64,000 bases of DNA from Phycomyces blakesleeanus NRRL 1555(-) (Eukaryota > Mucoromycota > Mucoromycetes > Mucorales > Phycomycetaceae): NCBI RefSeq assembly GCF_001638985.1, contig NW_017265147.1:279545-343544 (forward strand). Direction: 5' to 3'. Shown one piece after another: positions 24,421-35,591 of the stretch. Position numbers and translations under genes: made by a program. The notes under the pieces are model-generated. The model did no database searches. It had not been told where the DNA came from and saw only the letters and a program-made list of their open reading frames with translations. The number at the start of each line of letters is the position of its first letter. Position 1 is the stretch's first letter.

Positions 24421-26739
24421 ATGAACTACACAGAAGCCAGCTCCTCTACCCAAACCAATGTACTAAACAATGAATACTATCAGTGCAACATGGAAAACTG
24501 GCTGACTATGCAGCAAAACAGCGAGATGATTGTCACCAAAAACCAGCTGTTCCGCTCCAAGAACACAATTCATGCATATCTAGCAAAGCAGAAAGAGTGG
24601 ATGGTAAGTTGAATAAAGTACCACTTCTTCATGATTAAATATGTCACTATTTTTTCATTTATCTAATGTAATGTATGAAAATTAGAATTGGTGTGTTGAA
24701 ACAAAAAAAATTGCTGATGGCACAATTGTCTCTGATGAAAAAGTCGCCTTCTTTCTCACTGATTTTGTCATGGTTTGTGACCGCAAGTTCAAGAGAAATG
24801 ATGATGACACCCCTGTTCCTTTTGGAAGAGAGTCAATTCAGGCTTACGTTAAGGCAATAACAGACATTTATTACCAGCAAGTAGCTTTGGACTTGAACAA
24901 GAACCTCCATTCTAGAGAACCAATTGTAAGACAGTTTCTAGACACAAACACAAAGAAGGAAACAAAGTGCAAGAGAGTAGAGTATAAAGACAGAGAAAAA
25001 AACACACTCAACAATAGATATACAAAAAACGAACTTCTTCTTCTCAGTCAGTACTTCCTCGAGCAAGATAGTACAGTGGGAGTTAGAAATCATCTTTGTT
25101 TTCTTATGAGTCATGCAATGTTATTGAGAAGTAAAACTGCCTTTGGTACTTAATATCCCAACCTTTTCAAAATGGAACTAGAAGATCAAGATGTTTCTCC
25201 ATGTGTTGCATTAGTAGCTACAATTACATATGAAAAAACCAACAAGAATGGAAAAATCCAATACGGATCTGCTCTTTGCCACGCCAATAAAGAATTATGC
25301 CCTATTGGTGCACTAGCTCAACATTTTTTTTCCAAATTCCACTATGAAAACAAACCGTTTGTTGATTTTTCTATACGCAAAACATGGTACAACAGCTACT
25401 TGTTTCCCAATCAAAATAAAAGCAAACCGATGAGTTACAACAAGCAATCAAAAGCATACAAGTTGGCATTTGAAGCAGTTGGGATCAGCTCATCTAAAGT
25501 TATCTATATCAACCAAAAGAGTGCCATCAATATGGTATCCCATCAAGACGTCTCCAGTGATCAACAAAGACAAGTTGGTAGATGGGGATTGGACTGAATG
25601 GTGGAATGTTATCTTTCTGATCTTCCTGTTGATGCAATCAAGGTTCTAGCCAGATTTTCTATTTGCAGAGGAGACTATTTCCTTGACCGTGCCACCGTCA
25701 CTCTCTTAATTGAGTTGCAACAAATGATATTCCCAAGCATTGAATCATGGAAAGCTAAATTCCACAAGAAAGAAGTTGAAGATGACATCGCTGGTCCCAA
25801 TTTTTTGGATCTTTTGGCCTATTTAAGGATCGGTTTTCTTCTGATAAGAAAATAGCAATAGTGCTTGGATAAATGTTCTTCTTTAATAATTTATAAAAAT
25901 AGGACTCTGTGGTTTTGTGAAAGAAGTACCCAAACTATTACTTGTGGATAAGTGAAATATTTTTGACAAGCCTATACCAAGAGTTTGAAGCACAACTTTC
26001 TGGTGCCATTGGTAAATCAATCAAGAAGTTTCAAGTGAGCGACCGTATTCAATTTTTTGCACCAGAGATAGCTGTTGCTATGCGAGCCAGATTTGATGCA
26101 ATGATCAGCTCCTTCAATACAATGCAAGCCCAAACCCAATTTGAATTTGCAAATGCCAGAAGTGTAGGCCTAGAGACTAGAAATGTACTAGTTGAAACCT
26201 TTTTACAAGTTTCGTTTTGTCTATGCAATGATCCTTCTCAAATCCGACAATGCCTTGAAAATGTCTTACAGACACAATCTCCCACGTCCTCTGGCCACAC
26301 TGCTCCTTCTGTTCCCTCCTTTACTTCTGCTTCCCTTGGTCCCTCAGTCCGGTTTGCCCTGTCTGCTACCTCAAGCTTTACCCGAGTTACAAATCCAGAC
26401 AACAATGAAGAGATAGCACCATATTATAAAATGAGCCAAAAAATTTTAACTGTAACAGATATGTGGTGCGAATATTCTGTTGGAATATCTGGGAGCCCAT
26501 CAATTAGATTTCTTGAACAGAACTTCAGGGCAAAGTGGAGAATCTATGGTGATAACAGAACAGAATCACAATTCTTTAGCAGAAGAGTTCATATATATAA
26601 TGAGGTGGAACGGCTTGCTAAAGAAAGACATTTGACAGAAGAAGAGGTTGCTTTGCTTGTTGAGAATAAGCACTGTGATTTAAAGATATCTTTAAATGAA
26701 CTTACAAAAAGAATTGCTGATAGCAGCATTACCTTCTAA
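24421..26739 (+). pseudogene. second Crypton tyrosine recombinase, few lesions
   Basis: Exon 1 24421-24603 (starts MNYTEASSSTQTNVL) ends at GTAAGT. Exon 2 starts 24686 with NWCVETKKIADG. The frame runs through VPFGRESIQAYVKAITDIYY, YTKNELLLLSQYFLEQD, LCFLMSHAMLLRSKTAFG, the region equivalent to the HAAR box (NQKSAINMV), QRQVGRWG and ECYLSDLP with the candidate nucleophile Tyr. In-frame stops lie at 25151-25153, 25595-25597 and 25853-25855. After a frame change the C-terminal part (25942-26739) gives a helical linker and a GCR1_C-type domain (MSQKILTVTDMWCEYSVGIS and SIRFLEQNFRAKWR). It is homologous to the minus-strand Crypton at 12821-16248 over its whole length. Few lesions suggest recent death. 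Confidence 0.8.
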
Positions 26740-26751
26740 ATAAACATCCCA

Positions 26752-26773
26752 TGTATACATACATACATACATA
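26752..26773. repeat. ACAT tetranucleotide repeat
   Basis: About five tandem acat units just after the Crypton stop codon. Simple sequence only. Confidence 0.75.
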
Positions 26774-27669
26774 TTTAATACTTTCCATTTAATTTAGTCT
26801 TTTTTTCTTTTATAATTTTATACAATTCTTCAATAAATTTTTTCTCTTATGCTTTTAAAGTTAATATAATATGATCATTATATCTTTGTATTTAATATTA
26901 TTATTTCATAATATCTTTTATACGATTCTCCCTAACAATCTTTATCAAAAATAATAATGTATCTTGTCAGTTTCAAATTTCTCTAATACACTTCAAAAAG
27001 TCAAATTCTGCTCAAAAAAACTTAGTAAAACTGCTACACAAAAAAGTCTGATTTTCAATTTTTTCCCAAAAAGAAATTATTCTACCCTGTGTCTTTCACC
27101 AACTACAAATTGAAGAGACGCCATCGAAAACCATGCTTGTGCCCAAATAATACCCACTCAGTACTGACTGTAATAATTATTAACCCAATTACTTAATTAT
27201 TTATATACATTTTATGCTGACAAGATGATAGCTACTATACTATCCCAATATGAATATGGTTTTATATATGATAAATTCAATATCCGAGTGTCTGAATTAC
27301 TACAGAGTAGAATAGAAGATGAACAGCAATCTTATGGAAACAACATTTTCAGGATGGTGCATAATCTTTTCTACTGGACTAATTTGTTGGGACTACTTGT
27401 CCAAGGTCTGAGATCTTTTCTTTAATCCTTCAGGGCAAAACGATGTGTCCTGAAATTCTTAACTCAATATTTAAATATAAAACCTTCTTTTCTATTCTAT
27501 ACTCATCTCATAAGAGCTACTAATCGATTGCATTTAAAAATATATTTTTTTGAAAATAGTAAAGAGATTACTTTGCTCATTGCATATTAGCAATTAGAAA
27601 GCATGATGTTAATAAATATTCTTTAGAAATTACTTTAATATGCATTTTATCAATAAATAAATTCACTTT
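26774..27669. other. spacer between Crypton and MULE, no certain gene
   Basis: AT-rich. A 66-codon open frame at 27225-27425 could be an upstream exon of the MULE but shows no family motif. No terminal inverted repeat of a MULE was found. Confidence 0.35.
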
Positions 27670-29775
27670 TTCAATGGAAAGAAACATTATCCTGTCAAAC
27701 AATCTCTTCCTGTCTCACCAGTTAATGATTACAGTGACATGACAATGACAATTTCAAAGATGCAGGAATATGCACTTGTAACTAGAGATAGTAAACCAAC
27801 TCGAGTGTATTTGAAGTGTGCCAAGGACAGTCATTATAAGAACACACAGAATATTGAAGATAGCAAACGCAAGAGAATTCCATCTAGTAAAAAGACTGGA
27901 TGTCTCTATCTCTTGAAAATATCATAGAAGAAAGCTTCTAAAGGATATCTTCTTTTGAAAGCCACTAATAAGATTGAAGGCTACTACAATTACCCTCTTG
28001 ATGATGACTGCCTGGAATTCATCTTGAAAGGTCGTTCATCAAAGGTTACTGTTGATGATGCTAGAGAAATCATAAAGCTTGTTAAGATCAAAACTAAGAC
28101 TTGTGAGATCCAAAAGGCAATCAATGAAAAGGATAATGTCAGCCACAAGCTGTATGTGAATGACATTAACAATATCAAGGCTGCTTTTGCTCATACTACT
28201 GCTTCCACTTCTCAGGATACAGATACTGAACTCATTAAAACCATGGAAGCTAAGGGATATCTTGTACGCTATTATACCAGCAAATATGAGTCTCTTGAAA
28301 GAGTATTTTTCTTGCACTTAAAGATGCTAGAAAGAGCTCATCGCTTCTCAGAAGTCATAGCTGTTGATGCCACCTACTCAACCAACAATTTGGAAATGAC
28401 TCTTGTATGCATGGAAGGCGTCTATAACCTCGGAAAGACACTTTTAAATCGTTTCCCATTGCCTTCGTCTGAGTTTCGAATGAGAAACAAGAGACCTGCA
28501 TTTGGTTCTTTGAGTAGCTCAAGGTACTTGTTTTTGAGAACAAGAAAAACAGTTCTTCATTTGTAACAGACAAATTTATGATCTTAATAGATACACTTGA
28601 CATTGTATTCATAAAAAAATATCAAATTGCTATGCTACTGGCATATGTTGAAGAGTGTTGAAAAAGTCTTTGCTAGAAAAATCAAGTCAGTTGCAGAGAA
28701 AGACATTCTTATGGAGTATTTGAACTCTATGATTCACAGCAGTATGAAAAGAGATTTTGAGGTTATGTTGATGAAGTTCAATGCAGTATCTTCTGGTTGT
28801 GAAGTAGACAAAGAATGGTTCAAGATAGATGCATTGATTTACTTTGCTGAAAGATAGATAAAGTTCTAGAAGAAGTGGGCAGGATACCTGACCAGCCAGA
28901 AAATGCATTTTGGGTGTATAACTACCCAGAGAGTTGAGAGCACACATCAAGCTTTGAAAAGAGAAATATCAGCAATTTCGTCTTTAGGGCTTGCATTTGA
29001 AGCTGTCAACTCCTATGTAGGCAGGCTCGAAAGAGACTTCAATACTATAAAAATCAGGGAATTGACAACTGTTGATGTCTTGGTTGGCCGCAACAAGCAG
29101 CTTTCCAGGCTTTTTATGAAAGTCTCTAAGAGAGCATTGCTTGTTATTGATCAAGAACTTTGCTTGATCAATAGAGATGATGAATTTTGTTATTGCAAAA
29201 ACAGGTTTGAGTTTGGCTTGCCCTGCAGACACTCGCTGCCAGCTGGAAGGGAGCTCACCCTTGATGATGTTCCTGAAAGATAGATCATAAACCCTGTTCC
29301 AAAAGAGACATCCTTTGAAGAAAGTCGTATAGCACATGTCATTACGAAGAGGTCAGAAGAGTGAATGCAAGATATAGTAAAGCTTGAAGTTCTTTTCCGT
29401 TCTTGTGAGGGCAGCCAGCAAGTGACCAACCTTCTTCAAAAGATCAAGAAGGTTACTTCTAGATTCAAAGGCAAAACTGGGTACCCTTTGATTAACTTGC
29501 AAGCCCCAGAAAAATTAAAAATCCTGGCAGAAGAAAGGGTGATGCACGTCCCAAAGACTTTGGTTGGGCAAACTGGAGGAAGATCAGTGTTTTGTCTGGT
29601 CATGTAAGATAAAAATATAACATAACAAAGTACTAATATGTACCTTGAAATACTAGGCTGGCCTTAAGGCAATGGTTAGGTTAAGAGCTAGAACAAGAGA
29701 TGGAAAGCCTGCAGCTACACAAAAAACAAAAAACAATAAAAAACAAAACAAAAGAAAAAAAGAGCCTTTTGATCT

Positions 29776-30113
29776 AGGTAAGATGCTTTTTTATTTTATA
29801 TACAGTTGCGTTTATGAAAAAAAAATCTTGTCATATATTTACATACATTTTTTAGTCAATGCTACCAAAAACAAAATAAAACAAATCAAAAAAGAGTCTC
29901 TCGACCCAGATAATATGTACTTTTATTTTACAGTGTAATTGAATTCATGAAAAGAAATCTAGTCTTATAATAATATGCTTTTTAGTCAATGCCACCAAAA
30001 ACAAAACAAAAAATAAAACAAAAGTCTCTCAACCCAGATAATATTCTTTCTCATATTTCAGTATAATTGAATCCATAAAGAGAAATATTATTGTATACTT
30101 ATATGCTTTTTAG
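29776..30113 (+). repeat. tandem triplication of an intron plus basic micro-exon (130-bp unit)
   Basis: Three acceptor-exon starts, ttttttagtcaatgctacc, ctttttagtcaatgccacc and ctttttagttgatgccaca, put exon starts at 29855, 29985 and 30114, 130 and 129 bp apart. Each of the first two is followed by an A-rich Lys-coding exon ending in CCCAG and a similar intron. The first intron has the donor GGTAAGATG; the later units have GATAATAT at the same place, so those donors are lost. Confidence 0.75.
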
Positions 30114-30462
30114 TTGATGCCACAAAAGAAATAGGGTTTAAAAGACCTGCTACAGCTCAAGAAAATTACCAGTATGACTATCACACATCTGTTAGCAAGA
30201 GGGTTAAATTTCAGCCTGGTTTTCCTGTCTCTCATGAGATAGTCAATGATGTTAAGGGTGGGTTTAACTCTACTGCTGATGGGTGGTATGCTTTTCAGGT
30301 CGTTGCCTATTTGATCTATAAAGATTAAAAAAAGTTCTCTTTTGTCAAAAGATATATGCTTGCAACCCTTCCAAAACACAGCAGCATTTATGTCAGCACG
30401 TTTAGAACCAATGTCAAGCAATTAGAAGACATTATAAAGCATGGTTCTGATCTCTGTATTAC

Positions 30463-30503
30463 CAACTCCAACTCCAACTCCAACTCCAACTCCAACTCCA
30501 ACT
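30463..30503 (+). repeat. CAACTC hexanucleotide repeat in the OTU-like exon
   Basis: About six and a half perfect caactc units encode a run of Asn-Ser dipeptides within the open frame of the OTU-like module. The unit length keeps the frame, so expansion would be tolerated. Confidence 0.9.
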
Positions 30504-30916
30504 TCATCCCAGCGTGTTTAGAAGTCAATATGTGATTTAGCACACCCGACTGTGCTCAACTAGCTGCGGGCACCTATAAGTGATCAGTCTGCATCTACTC
30601 AGACAATCTCACCACCCCTTCTGTATTGTTTCTTCCCTTTGTCCTTCCCAAAAATCTATCAAAACATCAACAACCTCTGACTTTCAATCATGTTAACAAT
30701 AAGCACTGGACAACAGTACATCTCTCCCGCAATGTCTCAAGAAAATGGTGAACCATTCCTGAGTTATTCTTTTTGGGTTGTGTCAGAAACCAGATTCTTA
30801 ACAACTTTGATACTTATTGGAACAAGTTTATAGAGTTCAATAAGTATGATCGTAGAAATGTCATGCTCTCTTTTCTTTCCAATCAAGAGGAATCTATTGA
30901 TCTCATTATAATATAA

Positions 30917-31661
30917 TCTTTTTTTCTTCTTTTTTTCTTTTATTTTTATTATATTTTTCTTTATACTTCATTAGCTAGACAACTTATTATTTATATACTC
31001 ATTTACTTTTATATTCTATTAGCTAGACAATCTTTTTTTTTATCTTTATAAAGCTTATCAATCTGCTTCTTTGCATCAACATAAGCTATCTATCACTTGT
31101 GAGTTAAATAACTCTCCACTCTGTTTTTTCATAGAAATCATTTGTGAGAAATACTTTATCCTACGAGTTACATATATATCCAGCAAATTAAAAAGCATAA
31201 ATGTTGGGTGGTATTATACTGATTGAGCCAAATTATTTTCAGATATATTATATTATACATTTGTATCAATCTATTTCACAAATTCAAATGTTGGCTCTCT
31301 ATAACTTTGGATCTAAGTAGTATATAGATATATGTATATGTGTTAGAAGGTTTAGTTGAATTGAAAATCTAAATCATGAGAAAACTAACATAATATCTCA
31401 AAAATTTGCATTTTTTCAATAAAATAAAATATTAGCAGTAGACAGGTGAAAATATTTTTCAATGTGAGTTTGTCTAGGTCTTGTGCATTTTAGCATAGTG
31501 GCAACCCAAGAGAGCTGCTGCAGAAGAAATAAGAGAAAAAACAGAAATATGACTGATAAAACTAGCTAAGGGGAAGAGAAAGAATAATACAGATTAAAAT
31601 AAGAGAGGCAGAGAGGAGGGGCAAAGACAGGACAAGAAGAAAAGACTATAAGCAAGCTTAT
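30917..31661. other. spacer with T-rich tracts, no gene seen
   Basis: Contains two copies of ttagctagacaa (about 30972 and 31020) close to each other, and otherwise no structure. It may be the 3' part of the MULE and the 3' flank of the minus-strand LINE ORF1-like gene. Confidence 0.4.
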
Positions 31662-32696
31662 TTATCCTATAACCATGGCAGTGGCAGTGTCAATGGCACT
31701 GGCTTGGGGGCCAGATGGAAGGTTTCGGTCTTCCAGATACTGCTCAAGGCCGACTGGAGGGAGGCGAAGAGAGCTACTTTCCACTATACAAAAGTGCCTC
31801 ATGACACTTTTGCCCAGTGGGGCAGGGAGGCGAAGGCAGAGAGCAAGAAGACATTGGCAGTATAGCTTGTATGCAAGCTGTTGGCGTTCCTGCATGTGTT
31901 TGTGGGCATGCACCAGATCAGCAATGATCTAATGGTCCAAGGGATCAAAATCTGTCTTCACAGACATGCCAATGTCTGCGAAGAGCTGGGTGATCTTGTC
32001 CTTGAAGTCGTTGTGCACAAGGAGGAAGAGAGTGCTGCATTTGGGGAACGCAATGTCCAAGACACAGTACTGTTGGATCTTCAATATTCTCAAGAGTTTT
32101 CATACTTGAGAGTATTTGAGGTGGTGGCAGCAGGCCAGGTATACAAATGCATACTCAGATGGTTTACTTTTGGGTTACAGGGTGTAGGTAGCTTGAGCAG
32201 TGCTAAGCTTGGGCTGGTTGAGTTTCTTTCCCATTGCCTTCTTGGCAGCAGCCAGAAACATGGTGGGTGAGAGTGTGGAGATGGTGACAGGACCATGGGC
32301 AGAAGCTTCCACTGAGAAATGCTCAACAGGTCCAATCTCTGTAGGCAGGAGAGTAGTGGTGGTGAAGGTTGAAGCATCAGGTACTTGTATCTGAAGCTGA
32401 AGTTGGTTGTGTAGGAACTCTACGTGCTCATTTGCAATGCAGAGCTCCTCAGTAAGAGTGCTGTTATGTTCTTGAAATGCAATTGAGTGTTTTACAATTA
32501 CATCTATCTTGCTAAGCAGATCTTTGTGCTGCTCTTTGTGTATAGCTGCGCGTGCAAGCGCCTCATCCAAAATTGCTTTTAGTTGAGCATACTTGGGGCT
32601 GCAAAATGTTTGGTCAGCCAACGATTTTCTCAGCCTAGACTGTTGAGGAGGAACTGTCTTAAAGATGTTTGTGTTGGTAGATTCCTTTGGACTCAT
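31662..32696 (-). pseudogene. isolated LINE ORF1-like (gag-like) gene
   Basis: ATG at 32696 opens MSPKESTNTNIFKTV, a coiled-coil-rich N-terminal half (ARAAIHKEQHKDLLSKIDVI). After a frame change near 32175 and another near 31915-32000, the C-terminal half reads LKIQQYCVLDIAFP, LLVHNDFKDK, DFDPLDH and LALCLRLPAPLGKSVMRHF. This pattern matches the C-terminal domain of LINE ORF1 at 55929-57170 (LKIDNARVLDLHYP, MLVHNEYAPELK, NFDPLDP, KFAVARSFC). It is therefore ORF1 of a second, divergent LINE family. No reverse transcriptase follows downstream on the minus strand. At least two frameshifts and a stop make it a pseudogene. Confidence 0.65.
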
Positions 32697-32830
32697 AGCA
32701 ACTTGATAAAACAGAGGTTGCTTAGGTTAGCAAGATTGGTGGGACAGGGATGGAGATAGATGTGTAGTTGATTTGTTGTTTTTGAGTAATACATTTTTTA
32801 AACAAAAATTAGCTTATGCAAATAAGGGTA

Positions 32831-33209
32831 CAGTCAAAGCTCAATTTAGTAATATTTTTAGGAGTTGCCAAATCATATTTTTATTACTAAATCAAATGTA
32901 TTTTTTCTTACTGAGATGCCTTTTTTATTATTGTTTGTACTCCGATTTGCGTAACTGTTGTTTTTATCATAGCAAGTTGCTGTGATATTTATTTTTATTA
33001 TTATACAGTCAAAGCTCGATTTAATAATATTTGATTTAGTAATAATCGCGATTTAGTAATATTTTTTCAGCACTTTTATTTGCAGTCACATAGAGCAAAT
33101 CTGCAATATTGCTAAAAAACATATGCGGAGTAAGAAAAATTCATTTGATTTAGTAATAGTAATACAATATGGCTTCTCCTAAAAATATTACTAAATCGAG
33201 CTTTGACTG
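32831..33209. mobile_element. Tc1/pogo-like MITE with TA target duplication
   Basis: The left end CAGTCAAAGCTCAATTTAGT (32831) is matched by the inverted right end ...ACTAAATCGAGCTTTGACTG (33209), and the similarity extends about 37 bp. TA flanks both ends (32829-32830 and 33210-33211). A further CAGTCAAAGCTCG start preceded by TA at 33006 defines an inner copy (33006-33209). So either a MITE inserted into the half of another, or one element has an internal repeat of its terminus. There is no coding capacity. Confidence 0.8.
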
Positions 33210-33297
33210 TATATGTCAAGTCTAATAGTAATAAGAGCTATGAAATATATCAAAATACATTAAATACAAGACAATTATAAGCTAATGTCAAATATTT

Positions 33298-33555
33298 TAC
33301 TATGGCGGAGAAAATGGTAACATGTTACCACTTTGGTAACATAACTGCTATTTTTTACTTAATAAAAAATGGCAGTTATGACTCTGTATAAGGCCAAAAC
33401 AGGCACTGTTACCATTTTTTACATAGTAAAAAATGGCAGTTATTTATTATGTAAAAAGCCAAAACAAGCACTGTTACCATTTTTTTCATAATAAAAAATG
33501 GCAGTTATTTATTATGTAAAAAGCCAAAACAGGCACTGTTACCATTTTTTCAAAA
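33298..33555. mobile_element. left end of CACTA-like element C2 with subterminal repeats
   Basis: It begins tactatggcggagaaaatgg, similar to the CACTATGG termini at 17156 and 48741. Three tandem units of about 65 bp follow, each containing taaaaaatggcagttat, gccaaaac and aggcactgttaccattttt (starting near 33365, 33427 and 33494). Subterminal direct repeats of this kind are transposase-binding sites in CACTA elements. The opposite end of C2 was not found. Confidence 0.6.
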
Positions 33556-34560
33556 AAAAGTCAAGTGTCCTTCCTTTCCTCTATTACATTCTTTCTTTTG
33601 TTCTATTGCTTTCAATTCTAGCACAACCTCTTGTTTTTCCTTTGCAGCTTTAACAGAATGGTCTGTTTTTTATTATACAATATTGAATCGGGTTTAATTG
33701 AATTGAATCTTTATTTCAATGCATGTTTTATTAAATGAAAATGATAATAATAATAGTAATAATGAAAAAACAATTCCATCGGCCACTCGCAATAAAAAAT
33801 GGTTCTGTTTAGCTACTGCAAAACATATGCAGTAAAACAGTACTATTCAAATTGTATTTCATATACTTTGGGTATTCTAATATATCTTAGATAGCACTTA
33901 TTATTTTTTACCAATTTCTACAAATATACTAATATTAGAGAAAAAACTTAAAATAAATAAATAGATATAATATTATTATAATGCTTACCTTTATATAATA
34001 TGCTTACTTGTTCAGTAAAATAAGCATTTACTATAAGAATATATATATATATTAAAGAATGTATTAATATTTAATATCTATATATAAGAGAAGCAATAAA
34101 ATATAAGCACTATAGAAAGTTGTTATCATAGAAGAAGAAAAACTTGAGTAAAGATTCAAGTTAAGTAACATGAAGCAAATTCGAATCTGATTCATACAAC
34201 TAGAATGAGCATCTTGTTAGAAAGCTCAAAGTGTTTATTCTACTCAATATACTTACATATAATAGAATGGCTCCCAAGTATAATATTTCAGTACAAAAAT
34301 ATTACTATTATTTTTTTTCTCAAAAAAAAGGCTATATATTATTTCCTTTTATATTTGAATATAGCAGAATTGTAGATGCTGTACATTAGCTTCAAATTCT
34401 TGTAATCACAACATTAGCAATCATATGAAAGAGGTTGATAAATTTTTTGTATGAAAGAAAAAAGGAATAAAAAACATAAAAAGAAAAATGACAAGATAAG
34501 AAAAAAAATGCACTAAAGACAGACTAAAAAAATCAAACTCGGCCAATCACAGCAGCCAAA

Positions 34561-35591
34561 CTACAATCTTCGACTTCTTTTGCGAGCAGGCTCAACACTT
34601 GCTGTGGGTGGAGGAGACCTACATAAAAGAGTAAGAAGTTTATATTAGTTTTGTATTAACAGCGAATGAGAAAAAGCAACAATGGTAACTTACAGCACAT
34701 CTGCCATTATGGGCGACTCAACATCACCAGTTTCTGACATATCAGGAGAAGAAAGCGAAGAATCACTTATGTCTTGCTGTGTCTATAGCATAATAAAAGG
34801 AAACAATGTTAATTAAAGTTTACAATATATAGATTTGTTAATTGATAAACTTACTTTGTTCTTCTCTGCTGTTCTTGTCTTGTGCATCTGATTGTTGCTC
34901 TTGAAGCTTTCCCAAAGAAGGCTTCTTGCACACCACATTCTTTTACATTGGTGGATGTGCAATTCACTATTCTTTGCCAACCTCTCCAAATGCATCATTT
35001 AGTATTCCCTGTTTGTCTCTGGGATATTCTTCCATTCTTTTGAGGCCGCAGGATAGTCTTTGTCAATGATATCATGCTTTACCATACGGCCTAATGTTTT
35101 GAGATGCAGTCTTTTTACTGTCAAATCATGGTCTGAAAGAGGGACTAATGGAGGCAAAGGCTGCCCTTGTGGAACTTCTTTGCAGCGCGCCTTCCAGTCC
35201 TGCTCGTAAAGAATCTGAAGCAACAGATTGTATTTTTGTGCTTTGTTTTTTCCTTTGAACTTGCCACCAGTATTGATTACTCGCTTACTGAGCTGATCAG
35301 AGTACTCTGTGAGCTGGGCTCTTTTCAAAGACTCAGCAATGCGCTCAAGAGCTACAAAAAATGTATGACAATATTAATAAAGTAAATAAACATCTAAGCA
35401 CAGAATATATATGACTTACAACTCTGCTCAATAATGCTTTGTTGCATTGTAGTTAGATCTTCCGCACTGACTGCTGGCGCAAATTAATTGCTGAATTGCA
35501 TTTGAAGCTTGCGCAATGCTTGCTTGGTTTCAGCAAGATCAACCTCAATCTTTTGAATTGAGTTGAGGAGAGTTGTGTTAATATCAGACAT
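34561..35591 (-). pseudogene. accessory gene of CACTA-like element C2, copy 1
   Basis: Four exons read leftward from ATG 35591 (MSDINTTLLNSIQKIEVDLA, a coiled coil). Exon 2 (from about 35350) includes TEYSDQLSKRVINTGGKFKG, NLLLQILYEQDWKARC and KHDIIDKDYPAASKEWKNI. Exon 2 ends RTAEKNK before GTAAGT. Exon 3 is acidic (SSLSSPDMSETGDVESPIM). Exon 4 is a basic tail ending KRSRRL and the stop at 34561-34563. Two nonsense codons (near 35490 and at 34999-35001) break it. A closely related gene lies at 49887-50917 and the flanking non-coding DNA is also similar, so this belongs to a mobile unit. The family is not recognised. It points away from the C2 transposase, as in element C1. Confidence 0.65.

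Larger units (their letters stand above)
27670..30916 (+). pseudogene. MULE transposase with FAR1, SWIM and OTU-like domains
   Basis: An N-terminal FAR1/WRKY-like DNA-binding region (GCLYLLKIS..KGYLLLKATNK..CLEFILKG) is followed by MULE transposase motifs (FSEVIAVDATYSTN with a catalytic Asp candidate). A SWIM zinc finger follows, CYCKNRFEFGLPCRHSLPAG (29198-29257). Then a basic tail and several small exons lead to a C-terminal module from 30114. This reads ADGWYAFQVVAYLIYKD..SFVKRYML, FSTPDCAQLAAGTY and NHVNNKHWTTVHL. The pattern fits an OTU-type cysteine protease with Asp-Gly-x-[Cys] and a late His, but the Cys position is Tyr here. Stops at 27925, about 28855, 28870, 29281, 29362 and several in the OTU part, plus a frameshift near 28450, make it dead. 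OTU and ULP modules are known fused to MULEs elsewhere. Confidence 0.7.

Noticed and set aside
27225..27425. Independent small gene upstream of the MULE
   Set aside because: No family motif, no partner exons and AT-rich composition; at best a decayed MULE exon.
31675..31932. Arg-rich open frame on the plus strand
   Set aside because: Antisense shadow of the LINE ORF1-like pseudogene, which has family motifs on the minus strand.
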